Positions 6,548-14,348 of a stretch of DNA of 19,546 nt are shown here, one piece after another. Under the pieces are notes generated by a model. The model worked only from the letters and a program-made list of their open reading frames with translations, searched no databases and was not told where the DNA came from. The position numbers and the translations under genes were made by a program. The stretch lies in assembly GCA_020852035.1 (NCBI GenBank), contig JADZBR010000026.1:1-19546 (forward strand). Reading direction: 5' to 3'. Position 1 is the stretch's first letter; every line of letters starts with the position of its first letter. The DNA is from Caulobacteraceae bacterium (lineage in GTDB: Bacteria; Pseudomonadota; Alphaproteobacteria; Caulobacterales; Caulobacteraceae).

Positions 6548-9454
6548 TTGACTCGCGCTGAACTGCTGCTGCTCCTCCTGCTCGCAATCCCCTTCGCGGC
6601 GAGCGCCGCCGCGGCGCTCCTCAAGCCGCACGCGCGGAACGTCGCCGCAGCTCTCGCCATCGGCGCGATGGCGAGCGGCCTGGCGCTGACGGCGAGCCTG
6701 TCCGGTGAGATCACGGCGGCCGAGCCAGTTCGCTTCACGGCCGACTGGGCGCCCAGCCTGGGCCTTGAGTTCACCCTCCGGGCCAGCGGCTTCAGCTGGG
6801 TCTTCCTCATGCTGATCTGCGGCGTCGGCCTGCTCGTCAGCGTCTATGCGCGCTACTACATGTCGCCGGCCGATCCGGTCCCGCGCTTCTATTCGCTGCT
6901 GCTGGCCTTCGCCGGCTCGATGATCGGGCTGGTGCTGTCCGGCAACGTGATCCTGCTCGTCGTCTTCTGGGAGATGACGAGCCTGCTGTCGTTCCTCCTG
7001 ATCGGCTACTGGCACGGCGGGGCGGCGGCCCGCGAGGGCGCACGGACCGCCCTCATCGTCACCTCCGGGGGCGGTTTCTGCCTGCTGATGGGCCTGCTGC
7101 TGCTGGCGCGCATCGCCGGGAGCCACGACCTCGACGTCATCCTCGGCCAGGGCCAGGCGATCCGTGAGAGCGAGCTCTACGTCCCGGCGGTGGCGCTGAT
7201 CCTGCTCGGCGCGTTCACCAAGAGCGCCCAGTTCCCCTTCCACTTCTGGCTGCCGCAGGCGATGGCGGCCCCGACGCCCGTCTCGGCCTATCTGCACTCG
7301 GCCACGATGGTGAAGGCGGGGGTGTTCCTGCTGGTGACCCTGTGGCCGGTCCTGTCGGGCACCGAGGTCTGGTTCTGGACCGTGACGGTCGCCGGCCTGA
7401 CCACCCTGGTGCTCGGGGCTTTCCTGGCCATTTTCCAGAACGACCTGAAGGGCGTCCTGGCCTATTCGACCATCAGCCACCTGGGCCTGATCACCTTCCT
7501 CCTCGGCCTCGACAGCCCGCTGGCCTGCGTCGCGGCCATTTTCCACATCGTCAATCACGCGGTCTTCAAGGCGTCGCTGGTCATGGCCGCCGGCGCCATC
7601 GACCACGAGGTCGGCACCCGCGACATCCGCAAGCTCGGCCGGCTGGTCCGCTTCATGCCGGTGACGACGGTGCTGGCGACGGTCGCCGCCGCCGCGATGG
7701 CGGGCGTGCCGTTGCTCAACGGTTTCCTCTCCAAGGAGATGTTCTTCGAGGAAACCCTGGCGGCGCGGCGCGGCCTGCCGATCGACCTCCTGCCGACGGT
7801 GGTTGCGGTGATCGCCAGCGCCTTCTCCGTGGTCTATTCGCTGCGGTTCGTCGGCGGCGTCTTCTTCGGGAACGAGCCGGCGGATCTGCCTAAAACGCCC
7901 CGCGAGCCGCCGGTCTGGATGGTCGCCCCGATCGGCCTGCTGGCGCTGGCCTGCCTGCTGGTCGGCGTCCTGCCGACCCTCACCGTCGGGCCGGGCCTTC
8001 GCCGCGCGGCGCAGTCGGTCCTGGGAGAACGGACCCCCGAATACACCCTCGCCCTCTGGCATGGGCTCACGCCGGCGCTGGCGATGAGCATGACAGCCAT
8101 GACGGCCGGTATCGTGATCTATCTCGTCTTCCGACGACGGCTGCTGAACTCCGGCGGCCTCCAGCTCGGCCTGCTCAGCGGCAAGGTGCTGTTCGAACAT
8201 GGACTGCACTTCATCGCCGAGACGGCGCCCGACTGGATCGAACGCCGGTTTCCGGGCGGCAAGCTCCAGCCGCAACTGGTGTTCGTGCTGGCTGCGGGAC
8301 TGGTGGCGGCGGCCGTGGCGGTGCGCGGCCCGGCGCTGCGCCTCGAACCCGACGCCCTCTCGACCGTCGACCCGGCCTTCGCCGGCCTTTGGGTGATCGG
8401 CGCCGCCTGCGCCATCGGCGCGGCCACGGCGGCGAAGTTCCAGCGCCTGGCCGCGCTCATCCTTGTCGGCGGCGCAGGGCTGATCTCCTGCATTTCCTTT
8501 GTCTGGCTGTCGGCGCCGGACCTAGCCACCACCCAGTTGCTGGTGGAGGTGGTGACCACGATCCTGATCCTGCTCGGCCTGCGCTGGCTGCCGCCGCGCG
8601 TCAGGATGCCTGAAGTGTTCAGTCTTCCGACCCGCCTGCGGCGCATCCGGGACGGCGCCCTGGCCGCGGCCGCGGGGGCCGGCATGGCGGTGTTCTCCTA
8701 TGCGGTGATGACCCATCCCGTCGATGGTTCGATCTCGCAGTTTTTCCTGGAGCGGGCCTATGCCGAGGGCGGCGGCCGCAACGTGGTCAACGTCATCCTG
8801 GTGGACTTCAGGGCCTTCGACACCTTCGGCGAGATCACGGTGCTGGCCATCGTGGCGCTGACGGTGTTCGCCCTGCTGCGGCGGTTCCGCCCGAGCCTGG
8901 AAAGCGTCGAGCCGCCGTCCCAGCGGCGGGGGCAGCAGGCGGCCGAGGCCATGAACCGCGAGGGCGCCCGCGCGCATGCCTTCATGGAGTACCTGCGCGT
9001 CCCGGGCCTGATTATCCAGCTCATGGTGCCGGTCATCCTGCTCTTCGCGCTGCACCTTTTCCTGAGAGGGCACGACCTGCCGGGCGGCGGGTTCTCGGCC
9101 GGCCTCACCGCGTCGGTGGCGCTGATCCTGCTCTACATGGCCGGCGGCGTCCGCTGGGTGGAGGCGCGCGTGACGGTGCTGCCGGTTCGCTGGATCGCGT
9201 CCGGGCTCATCCTCGCCCTGGCGACCGGCGCCGGGTCGTTCGTCTTCGGCTACCCGTTCCTGACCTCGTACTTCACCTACGCGGACTTCGGGGCTCTGGG
9301 CCGCACGCCGCTGCCCACCGCCCTGCTGTTCGACCTCGGCGTCTTCGCCGTGGTGGTGGGGGCGACCACCCTGATCCTGGTGTCGCTGGCGCACCAGTCG
9401 CTGCGCCGGCCGCGCGCCCGGAAACCGGCCGCCGCCGACGGGGGAGCCGCCTGA
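6548..9454 (+). CDS. mrpA: Na+(K+)/H+ antiporter Mrp/Pha subunit A fused to subunit B
   Basis: A 968-aa polytopic membrane subunit that forms the largest part of the Mrp complex. Residues 1-500 are a NuoL/ND5-like proton-channel module. They show WEMTSLLSFLLIGYW with E142, FTKSAQFPFHFWLP with K225, and PTPVSAYLHSATMVKAG from residue 242. About 612-690 is the MrpA C-terminal DUF4040/MbhD-like part (SAPDLATTQLLVEVVTTILI). About 741-775 is an MbhE-like piece (VNVILVDFRAFDTFGEITVL). About 804-955 is a complete MnhB domain (RGHDLPGGGFSAGLTASVAL). The A-B fusion is the form known from Rhizobium Pha systems. The start is TTG, supported by AGGAGGGG 7 nt upstream. The stop overlaps mrpC by one base. 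Confidence 0.96.
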   Translation: MTRAELLLLLLLAIPFAASAAAALLKPHARNVAAALAIGAMASGLALTASLSGEITAAEPVRFTADWAPSLGLEFTLRASGFSWVFLMLICGVGLLVSVYARYYMSPADPVPRFYSLLLAFAGSMIGLVLSGNVILLVVFWEMTSLLSFLLIGYWHGGAAAREGARTALIVTSGGGFCLLMGLLLLARIAGSHDLDVILGQGQAIRESELYVPAVALILLGAFTKSAQFPFHFWLPQAMAAPTPVSAYLHSATMVKAGVFLLVTLWPVLSGTEVWFWTVTVAGLTTLVLGAFLAIFQNDLKGVLAYSTISHLGLITFLLGLDSPLACVAAIFHIVNHAVFKASLVMAAGAIDHEVGTRDIRKLGRLVRFMPVTTVLATVAAAAMAGVPLLNGFLSKEMFFEETLAARRGLPIDLLPTVVAVIASAFSVVYSLRFVGGVFFGNEPADLPKTPREPPVWMVAPIGLLALACLLVGVLPTLTVGPGLRRAAQSVLGERTPEYTLALWHGLTPALAMSMTAMTAGIVIYLVFRRRLLNSGGLQLGLLSGKVLFEHGLHFIAETAPDWIERRFPGGKLQPQLVFVLAAGLVAAAVAVRGPALRLEPDALSTVDPAFAGLWVIGAACAIGAATAAKFQRLAALILVGGAGLISCISFVWLSAPDLATTQLLVEVVTTILILLGLRWLPPRVRMPEVFSLPTRLRRIRDGALAAAAGAGMAVFSYAVMTHPVDGSISQFFLERAYAEGGGRNVVNVILVDFRAFDTFGEITVLAIVALTVFALLRRFRPSLESVEPPSQRRGQQAAEAMNREGARAHAFMEYLRVPGLIIQLMVPVILLFALHLFLRGHDLPGGGFSAGLTASVALILLYMAGGVRWVEARVTVLPVRWIASGLILALATGAGSFVFGYPFLTSYFTYADFGALGRTPLPTALLFDLGVFAVVVGATTLILVSLAHQSLRRPRARKPAAADGGAA

Positions 9455-9792
9455 TGGAGATCGTCCTCGCCGCCGCGATCGGCGTGCTGACCACCTCCGG
9501 GGTCTGGCTGGTGCTGCGGCCGCGCACCTTCCAGGTGATCGTCGGCCTCACCCTGCTCTCCTATGCGGTGACCCTGTGCATCTTCGCCACCGGCGGCCTG
9601 CGGATCGGCGCCGAGCCCGTGCTCAGGGAAAAAGCCGGCGAACTCGTCAACTACGCCGATCCCCTGCCGCAGGCCCTGGTGCTGACAGCCATCGTCATCA
9701 GCTTCGCGACGACCGCGCTCCTGCTCGTGGTCATCCTCGCCGCGCGCGGGCTGACCGGCGTCGACCACGTCGACGGCAAGGACAGGGACTGA
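9454..9792 (+). CDS. mrpC: Mrp antiporter subunit C
   Basis: A 112-aa, three-helix protein homologous to NuoK. It shows VWLVLRPRTFQVIVGLTLLS and the conserved DPLPQALVLTAIVISFATTA, in which the second helix pair carries the DP-LPQALVLTAIVI signature of MnhC. It sits in the membrane between A and D. The ATG overlaps the mrpAB stop (TGATG), so translation is probably coupled. The C terminus is short and charged. Length and order agree with the family. Confidence 0.96.
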   Translation: MEIVLAAAIGVLTTSGVWLVLRPRTFQVIVGLTLLSYAVTLCIFATGGLRIGAEPVLREKAGELVNYADPLPQALVLTAIVISFATTALLLVVILAARGLTGVDHVDGKDRD

Positions 9793-9796
9793 CGCC

Positions 9797-11389
9797 GTGG
9801 CCGCGCATCTCCCCGTCTTGCCGATCCTCCTGCCGCTGCTCATCGGCGCCCTCCTGCTGCTCACCGGCGGCCGCCGGCGACGGCTGGAGGCGGCGCTGGC
9901 GGTGGGTGGCTGCATCGTCCTGCTGGTCGCCGCAGTGGCCCTCGCGCGGGCCGTGGACGCCGGCGACGGCTCGCTGGCGATCACCAACCGCCTGGGGAAC
10001 TGGCCCTCGGCCGTCGCCATCGTCCTGGTCGCCGACCGGCTGGCGGCGCTGATGGTCCTGCTGGCCTCGACCCTCGGGCTGCTCAACACCGCCTTCGCGC
10101 TCAGCCGGTGGTCGCGGCTGGGCCCCTACTACAACGCGCTCTCCCAGTTCCTGCTCATGGGGCTGAACGGCGCCTTCCTGACCGGCGACCTGTTCAACCT
10201 GTTCGTCTTCTTCGAGATCCTGCTGGCGGCCTCCTACGGCCTGCTGCTGCACGGGTCGGGCGAGCGCCGGGTCTCGGTCGGCCTGCACTACATCGCACTG
10301 AACCTCGCCGCCTCCCTGCTGTTCCTGATCGGCGTCAGCGCGATCTTCGGGGTCACCGGCACCCTGAACATGGCCATGCTCGCCGAACGCATCCCGGCGC
10401 TGCCGGACGGGACGCGCGGCCTGCTGCACGCCGGCGCCGCGGTCCTGGCCATCGCCTTCCTCACCAAGGCCGCCGCCTGGCCCCTGGGCTTCTGGCTGCC
10501 CCGCGCCTACGAGGCCGCCGTCCCGCCGGCGGCGGCCATGTTCGCCATCATGACCAAGGTCGGCGTCTACGCCATCCTGCGGCTGGGTTTCCTGCTGTTC
10601 GGGGCGGACGCGGGCGCGTCGGCGGGTTTCGGCCGCGGCTGGGTCTTCACGGCGGGCGTCGTCACCCTCGCGGTCGGCGTGGTCGGCATCCTCGCCGCGC
10701 GCGACCTGGGCCGCCTGGCCGGCTACAGCCTGCTGATCTCGGTCGGCACGCTCCTCGGCATGATCGTCTTCGCCGACGCCGCGGCCATCGCCGGCGGCCT
10801 GTTCTACCTTGTGGTTTCGACCCTGGGCGTGGCCGCCTTCTTCCTCCTGAGCGGGCTGATCGGCCCGGACGGCGGCGACACGTTCACCGACCCGCCCCTG
10901 CTCGAAGCCTACGATCCCGAGGAGGAGGCGGGCCTGTTCACAGAGGAAGACGAGCGCCCGGTGGTCATATCCGCCCCGGTGGGCATCCTCAGCGCCGGGT
11001 TCCTGATCTGCACCCTGCTGATCGCGGGCATACCGCCGCTGCCGGGGTTCCTGGCCAAGGTCGCCATGCTTGCGCCCCTGCTGGCGGCGCCGGAGGGGCC
11101 CCTGCCGGGCGCGGCGACGCTCCTGGCCGTGCTGGTGATCGGCTCCAGCCTGCTGTCGCTGATCGCGCTGGCGCGCGCCGGCATCCAGATCTGGTGGGCC
11201 GAACCGAACCGGATACCGCCCACCATCCGCCTCGGGGAAGCCGCGCCCCTGGCCCTCCTGATGCTGGCGCTGCTGGTCCTGACGGTGACCGCGCAGGCGC
11301 CGCTCGGGTTCATGCAGCGCACCGCCGCGGAACTGTCCGAACCGGGCCGCTATATCGAAGCCGTCCTGAGCGGAGACGCCGGATCATGA
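9797..11389 (+). CDS. mrpD: Mrp antiporter subunit D
   Basis: A 530-aa NuoM/NuoN-like proton-translocating subunit. Landmarks are the TM5 acidic segment FVFFEILLAASYGLLLHG, the lysine helix FLTKAAAWPLGFWLPRAYEA and the following MFAIMTKVGVYAILR. A very acidic loop around residues 359-395 (ending EEEAGLFTEEDE) separates the late helices; acidic loops here are common in alphaproteobacterial D subunits. It starts with GTG 4 nt after mrpC, with AAGGACAGGG just upstream. Its stop overlaps the mrpE start (ATGA). Confidence 0.96.
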   Translation: MAAHLPVLPILLPLLIGALLLLTGGRRRRLEAALAVGGCIVLLVAAVALARAVDAGDGSLAITNRLGNWPSAVAIVLVADRLAALMVLLASTLGLLNTAFALSRWSRLGPYYNALSQFLLMGLNGAFLTGDLFNLFVFFEILLAASYGLLLHGSGERRVSVGLHYIALNLAASLLFLIGVSAIFGVTGTLNMAMLAERIPALPDGTRGLLHAGAAVLAIAFLTKAAAWPLGFWLPRAYEAAVPPAAAMFAIMTKVGVYAILRLGFLLFGADAGASAGFGRGWVFTAGVVTLAVGVVGILAARDLGRLAGYSLLISVGTLLGMIVFADAAAIAGGLFYLVVSTLGVAAFFLLSGLIGPDGGDTFTDPPLLEAYDPEEEAGLFTEEDERPVVISAPVGILSAGFLICTLLIAGIPPLPGFLAKVAMLAPLLAAPEGPLPGAATLLAVLVIGSSLLSLIALARAGIQIWWAEPNRIPPTIRLGEAAPLALLMLALLVLTVTAQAPLGFMQRTAAELSEPGRYIEAVLSGDAGS

Positions 11390-11874
11390 GACGATGGCTC
11401 CCCTACCCGGCGATGAGCCTCTTCATCCTGGCGACCTGGCTGGTGTTGAATCAGAGCCTCGCGCCGGGCCACCTGCTGCTGGGCGTGATCCTCGGCCTTG
11501 TCCTCGGCGCCGCGTTCGGCCGGCTGCAGCCGCCGCCGCTGCGTATCCGCGATCGCCGCCGGCTGCTCCGCCTGGGGGCGGTGGTCGTGGCCGATGTCAT
11601 CCGCTCCAACCTGGCCTTGCTGCGGATCCTTGTCGCGGGCCGCGCGCGCGCGGTGCGGTCCGGCTTCGTCACCATACCGCTGCAACTGACCGACCCCTAC
11701 GGCCTGGCGGTGCTCGCGTGCATCATCACCGCCACGCCCGGCACCATCTGGATGAGCTACCGCGCCCGGGAGGGACTCCTGCTGATCCACGTCTTCGATC
11801 TGGTCGACGAGGGCGAGTGGGTCCGCACCATCACCGAACGCTACGAGACGCCTCTGAGGGAGATCTTCGAGTGA
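11386..11874 (+). CDS. mrpE: Mrp antiporter subunit E
   Basis: A 162-aa protein with two N-terminal membrane helices (MSLFILATWLVLNQSLAPGH, then LLLGVILGLVLGAAFG). A cytoplasmic domain follows with the MnhE signatures VVVADVIRSNLALLRILV and ITATPGTIWMSY. It is needed for assembly or stability of the complex in studied Mrp systems. The ATG start overlaps the mrpD stop by 4 nt, and the TGA stop overlaps the mrpF GTG. Confidence 0.95.
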   Translation: MRRWLPYPAMSLFILATWLVLNQSLAPGHLLLGVILGLVLGAAFGRLQPPPLRIRDRRRLLRLGAVVVADVIRSNLALLRILVAGRARAVRSGFVTIPLQLTDPYGLAVLACIITATPGTIWMSYRAREGLLLIHVFDLVDEGEWVRTITERYETPLREIFE

Positions 11875-12152
11875 GCGCCGCCCTGTTGTTGCCCGTCATC
11901 ACCATCGCCCAGTTGATGCTGGTCTCCGCGATGGCGCTTCACGTCTTCCGGATGGTGCGAGGGCCGCGGGCCCAGGACCGGGTGGTGGCGCTCGACGCCT
12001 TCTATGTGAGCGGGATGCTGCTGCTCATCACCCTGGGCATGCGCACCGGCAGCACCCGCTATTTCGAGGCCAGCGTCATCATCGCGCTCCTCGGCTTCGC
12101 GACCACCGTGGCTCTGGCGAAGTTCCTGATGCGCGGCGAGGTGGTGGAATGA
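11871..12152 (+). CDS. mrpF: Mrp antiporter subunit F
   Basis: A 93-aa, three-helix membrane subunit. It carries the MnhF-typical stretch VRGPRAQDRVVALDAFYVSG between helices 1 and 2 and ends with FATTVALAKFLMRGEVVE. The GTG start shares GTGA with the mrpE stop. The open frame runs further upstream, but that part is a shadow of mrpE. Its stop overlaps the mrpG ATG. Confidence 0.94.
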   Translation: MSAALLLPVITIAQLMLVSAMALHVFRMVRGPRAQDRVVALDAFYVSGMLLLITLGMRTGSTRYFEASVIIALLGFATTVALAKFLMRGEVVE

Positions 12153-12502
12153 ACAGCGCCGACGTCATTCCGCTGCCCATAGCCGTCCTCATCTGCGGCT
12201 GCCTGCTGGCCGGCGCCTTCTTCGCGCTCGCCGGCGCCGTCGGCCTGGTGCGGCTGAAGTCCTTCTATCAGCGGGTGCACGCGCCGACGCTCGGCTCGAG
12301 CCTGGGCATGGGCCTGATCCTGGTCAGTTCGATCCTCTATTTCTCGCTGGCGCGGGGCCATCCCGTCCTGCACGAGATCCTGATCGCGGTCTTCCTCACC
12401 CTGACGACGCCGATCAGCCTGATGCTGATCGTGCGCGCCGCGCTGGCGCGCGACCGTTTCGAGGGAAACCCTGACGTGCCGCCGGTGGAGACGCTGGACT
12501 AG
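12149..12502 (+). CDS. mrpG: Mrp antiporter subunit G
   Basis: A 117-aa, three-helix membrane subunit and the last gene of the operon. The conserved MnhG pattern is present: GAVGLVRLKSFYQRVHAPT, followed by GSSLGMGLILVSSILYF and the helix LIAVFLTLTTPISLMLIVRA. ATGA overlap with mrpF. The order AB-C-D-E-F-G with no missing subunit means the whole transporter can be made from this locus. Confidence 0.95.
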   Translation: MNSADVIPLPIAVLICGCLLAGAFFALAGAVGLVRLKSFYQRVHAPTLGSSLGMGLILVSSILYFSLARGHPVLHEILIAVFLTLTTPISLMLIVRAALARDRFEGNPDVPPVETLD

Positions 12503-12554
12503 CCTCGCAGGCGAGGTTTGACTTTCGCAGGGCCAGCCCCATCTCAGAGGCGTC

Positions 12555-12620
12555 ATGCAACTCTGGTCGAACATTGCGCGCTGGCTCCCGCGCGCGGGCA
12601 GCATCGTCAAAGGCCCCTGA
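12555..12620 (+). CDS. Candidate micropeptide of 21 aa (RAGxxVKG type, copy 1)
   Basis: ATG 12555 with AGAGG 4 nt upstream opens a 22-codon frame ending in TGA, 52 bp after mrpG. The product is cationic and Trp-containing (W4, W10), with the core RAGSIVKG near its C terminus. DNA for this core matches a second tiny ORF at 12998-13075 at 21 of 24 positions. A strong hairpin starts one base after the stop. No known family. It could instead be the untranslated tail of the mrp transcript. Confidence 0.35.
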   Translation: MQLWSNIARWLPRAGSIVKGP

Positions 12621-12621
12621 C

Positions 12622-12650
12622 GGCGGGTCCCGGCGGACGCCGAACCCGCC
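12622..12650 (+). terminator. Terminator-like hairpin after mrpG / micropeptide 1
   Basis: GGCGGGT-CC-CGGCG-GA-CGCCG-A-ACCCGCC folds into a two-part stem (7 + 5 bp) with a tiny loop and a small asymmetric bulge. It lacks a real T tract, as is common in very GC-rich genomes. It probably ends the mrp transcript. Confidence 0.5.
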
Positions 12651-12766
12651 CGAGCCTTATCGTGGCCGGGAATCCCCAGACCAATGCGCGACCCGCCGCC
12701 CTATGCGGTCGCCGCGTCACCGCCCCCGGCGTTCACCCGACCCAACTGGATGGAGCCATTCAAGTG

Positions 12767-12883
12767 ATGAATCGCATCTCGACCTTCGTGCGCCGCGCCT
12801 TGCGGAAGATGAACCACGCTCTGGCCGCCTCTTCGGAGCAGGCCGAGGCCTTGCAGCGCGCCAGATACAACGTCTATCGCTAG
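12767..12883 (+). CDS. Small basic protein, 38 aa, unrecognised
   Basis: A 38-residue protein starting MNRISTFVRRALRKMNHALA and ending in RARYNVYR. It is strongly basic at the N terminus, predicted helical and amphipathic, with no membrane segment. The frame has coding-like third positions near its end and stops with TAG. TGGAG (12751-12755) is 8 nt before an in-frame GTG at 12764 and 11 nt before this ATG, so initiation at GTG (39 aa) is possible. It is followed by non-coding DNA and lies in a cluster of small genes downstream of mrpG. The function is unknown; nucleic-acid or membrane-surface binding would be a guess from charge only. Confidence 0.6.
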   Translation: MNRISTFVRRALRKMNHALAASSEQAEALQRARYNVYR

Positions 12884-12997
12884 CGGCGTTGCTCGTGCGC
12901 GCCGAGTATTCCGAAGACGAAGGTCGCCGTTGAGGCAGGATCACCTTTCCGTGGCCGAGCTTGAATTGCCGGCCTTCGTCCCCATCCTTGAAACATC

Positions 12998-13075
12998 ATG
13001 TTGACAGCCTGGACCATTTCTATCCGGCTCGGCCGCGCGGGGCGCCTCGTCAAAGGCTTCGCCCCCCGGGCCTAG
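12998..13075 (+). CDS. Candidate micropeptide of 25 aa (RAGxxVKG type, copy 2)
   Basis: ATG 12998 opens 26 codons ending in TAG. The product has one Trp, is cationic and contains RAGRLVKG, the same core as the ORF at 12555. The spacing of Trp, Ile and Arg before the core is also similar (W-x4-R versus W-x5-R). No good Shine-Dalgarno is visible, which weakens the call. TTGACA (13001-13006) lies inside it and could be a -35 rather than coding DNA. Confidence 0.25.
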   Translation: MLTAWTISIRLGRAGRLVKGFAPRA

Positions 13076-13143
13076 GCGCCGCACCGCGCCGGTCCGGGGA
13101 CAAGCCGAAGGTCTTTCCCTGAACAATCGACCGCCCCTCGGGC

Positions 13144-13161
13144 CGGCGCGACAGCGCGCCG
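13144..13161 (+). repeat. Hairpin in the leader of the 191-aa gene
   Basis: CGGCGCG-ACAG-CGCGCCG gives a 7-bp perfect stem with a 4-nt loop about 30 bp before the start codon at 13192. It could be a terminator for upstream transcription or a leader structure. Confidence 0.3.
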
Positions 13162-13191
13162 CCCAGGGACGCCCTGTGGGAGGTCGCCGTC

Positions 13192-13767
13192 ATGATTTCC
13201 ACCCAAAGCCCCGCCAGCCTGGCCGTGTCCCGCGCGATCGCCGAGGCGGAACTTCGCCGCACCGAGATGATGCATGGCATGGGGGAGCCGCGCGCCGTCG
13301 CGCTGCTGATCGACCAGGCCGAGGACGCCGCGCGTTCGCCCCTGGCCCATGACCAGTTGCTCGCCCTCGCCCTGCGCGCCGCCAGCCGCTCCGGCGAGCC
13401 GGACCACGCGGTTCTCGACGCCCTGCGAGCCGCGCCCGGCGCCCTGGCGCGGCAGGACATCGCCCGCGCGGTGTTCGCGCAGTACGACGAGGCGCGCTTC
13501 CGGGCGGTGCTGAAGGCCGCGCCCGACCGCGAACTGCAGCGCGGCGCTCGGCGCGTAGGCCGCGAACCTCTGAGCCTCGCCCGCTGGCTGCGGTCCGCCG
13601 CCGCCCTGGCCCGCGGCCTCTGGGACCATCCCGCCTTGCCGGTCGATCCGCCTACGCGGGGCGCCATGCTGGCGGCGGCCGAAGCGCTGGAACAACGCGC
13701 GAGGGCCCTGGCGGTCGCGGCGCGACGACCGCCGCTGCCGAGGTCGATCGAGGAGATGCGGGCATGA
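13192..13767 (+). CDS. Unrecognised alpha-helical protein, 191 aa
   Basis: GGGAGG 8 nt before ATG 13192, strongly GC-rich third positions and a 4-nt overlap with the next gene all support real coding. The product is Ala/Arg/Leu-rich, soluble and predicted almost wholly helical, without signal peptide or membrane segments. Recognisable stretches are few: EAELRRTEMMHGMGEPRAVA near the N terminus and the basic C-terminal RARALAVAARRPPLPRSIEE. No catalytic motif or family is recognised. Long frames on the opposite strand are Arg/Ser-rich shadows. It is the first gene of a small operon with the 64-aa gene. Confidence 0.75.
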   Translation: MISTQSPASLAVSRAIAEAELRRTEMMHGMGEPRAVALLIDQAEDAARSPLAHDQLLALALRAASRSGEPDHAVLDALRAAPGALARQDIARAVFAQYDEARFRAVLKAAPDRELQRGARRVGREPLSLARWLRSAAALARGLWDHPALPVDPPTRGAMLAAAEALEQRARALAVAARRPPLPRSIEEMRA

Positions 13768-13958
13768 GCGCGCACGATCTTCGCCGCCGCCTGTTCGACC
13801 TGGAAGTTGCGTTGACGAGCCTGTCGCAAGCGCTGGCGGAATCCGGCCGCCTCGACGTGATCGAGGAGGCCGCCCGCAAGGCGCGCGTGGAGGGCGTTCC
13901 AGGCGCCGAGGAGCTGTTGCGGGGCGAGCGCGTCAACGCCGCCTACCGGAGGCGCTGA
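13764..13958 (+). CDS. Unrecognised small protein, 64 aa
   Basis: The ATG overlaps the preceding stop (ATGA), showing translational coupling. The sequence is charged and helical, with a likely helix at residues 5-45 (FDLEVALTSLSQALAESGRL...), and ends in AYRRR. There is no membrane segment and no known motif. It may act with the 191-aa product; that is inferred from coupling only. Confidence 0.65.
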   Translation: MSAHDLRRRLFDLEVALTSLSQALAESGRLDVIEEAARKARVEGVPGAEELLRGERVNAAYRRR

Positions 13959-13960
13959 CC

Positions 13961-14011
13961 GTGACGTTCCCGCGCATCCGCCCGACCCGCGAGGATCTCA
14001 CCCCAGGCTAG
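13961..14011 (+). CDS. Candidate 16-aa micropeptide
   Basis: GTG 13961 begins 2 nt after the previous stop and runs 17 codons (VTFPRIRPTREDLTPG) to TAG. The terminator stem begins immediately behind the stop codon. The sequence could be a true micropeptide, or the truncated start of a longer gene: a one-base shift would open a longer frame, but that frame is low-complexity. Confidence 0.2.
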   Translation: MTFPRIRPTREDLTPG

Positions 14012-14051
14012 CCGCCCTGGCCGACGAGCCGACGCTCGTGGGCCAGGGCGG
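14012..14051 (+). terminator. Strong intrinsic-terminator-like hairpin
   Basis: Bases 14012-14029 pair with 14034-14051: 17 of 18 positions pair, the only mismatch being G14023/G14040, around a CGAC tetraloop. Arms read CCGCCCTGGCC... and ...GGGCCAGGGCGG. No T tract follows. It probably ends the 13192-13958 operon. Confidence 0.6.
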
Positions 14052-14157
14052 GATGGCCACGGCCCGCGCCCCGCTACGGGCGCCGGGCGATCTCTCAATC
14101 CTGCCGCGACCGTCCAGCCCTCGGGGCCGGCCGCGGCAGCGGACAAGGAAGCCCTCC

Positions 14158-14289
14158 ATGGGAAAGAAGAACCGCAACGGCAATCGTGAGCCGCGAAAAC
14201 CGAAACAACCGAAAGCACAGGCCGGCCAACCATCGAACTTGGCCGATCTCGTGCGGTCGCGCACCGCTTCCCCCGGCGGCGCGCGATAG
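14158..14289 (+). CDS. Small lysine/arginine/asparagine-rich protein, 43 aa
   Basis: AAGGA (14145-14149) is 8 nt before ATG 14158, which sits inside a longer open frame. The first 20 residues are MGKKNRNGNREPRKPKQPKA, extremely basic and predicted disordered; the tail (LADLVRSRTASPGGAR) may form a short helix. Small proteins with a KK-x-NRGNRE-x-KKPK style N terminus occur widely in alphaproteobacteria as uncharacterised ORFs (from memory, not checked). No function is known; RNA or ribosome contact is a guess from the charge. It is followed by a strong hairpin. Confidence 0.7.
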   Translation: MGKKNRNGNREPRKPKQPKAQAGQPSNLADLVRSRTASPGGAR

Positions 14290-14323
14290 GTCCGGCCGGG
14301 CGGGATACGCCCGCTGAGACCCA

Positions 14324-14348
14324 GCCCTCCCGGCCGTGCCGGGAGGGC
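14324..14348 (+). terminator. Terminator hairpin after the 43-aa gene
   Basis: GCCCTCCCGGC-CGT-GCCGGGAGGGC is a perfect 11-bp stem with a 3-nt loop, followed by a pyrimidine-rich run (CCTTCTCCCTCCT). It is 34 nt after the stop codon. A smaller CGGGCG/CGCCCG hairpin precedes it. Confidence 0.7.

Noticed and set aside
6275..8275. Very long minus-strand open frame upstream of the universal stress gene, giving a 964-aa reading
   Set aside because: The upstream part lies antisense to mrpA and is Arg/Asp/Gln/His-rich low-complexity translation, as expected for a shadow frame; only the part after GTG 6274 matches UspA.
10108..11385. Upstream extension of the mrpE frame through mrpD
   Set aside because: The translation is Arg/Gly/Pro-rich shadow; mrpE proper starts at the ATG overlapping the mrpD stop.
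13050..13829. 259-codon minus-strand frame opposite the 191-aa gene
   Set aside because: Ser/Arg/Ala-rich shadow without RBS; the plus strand has a good RBS, coupled downstream gene and terminator.
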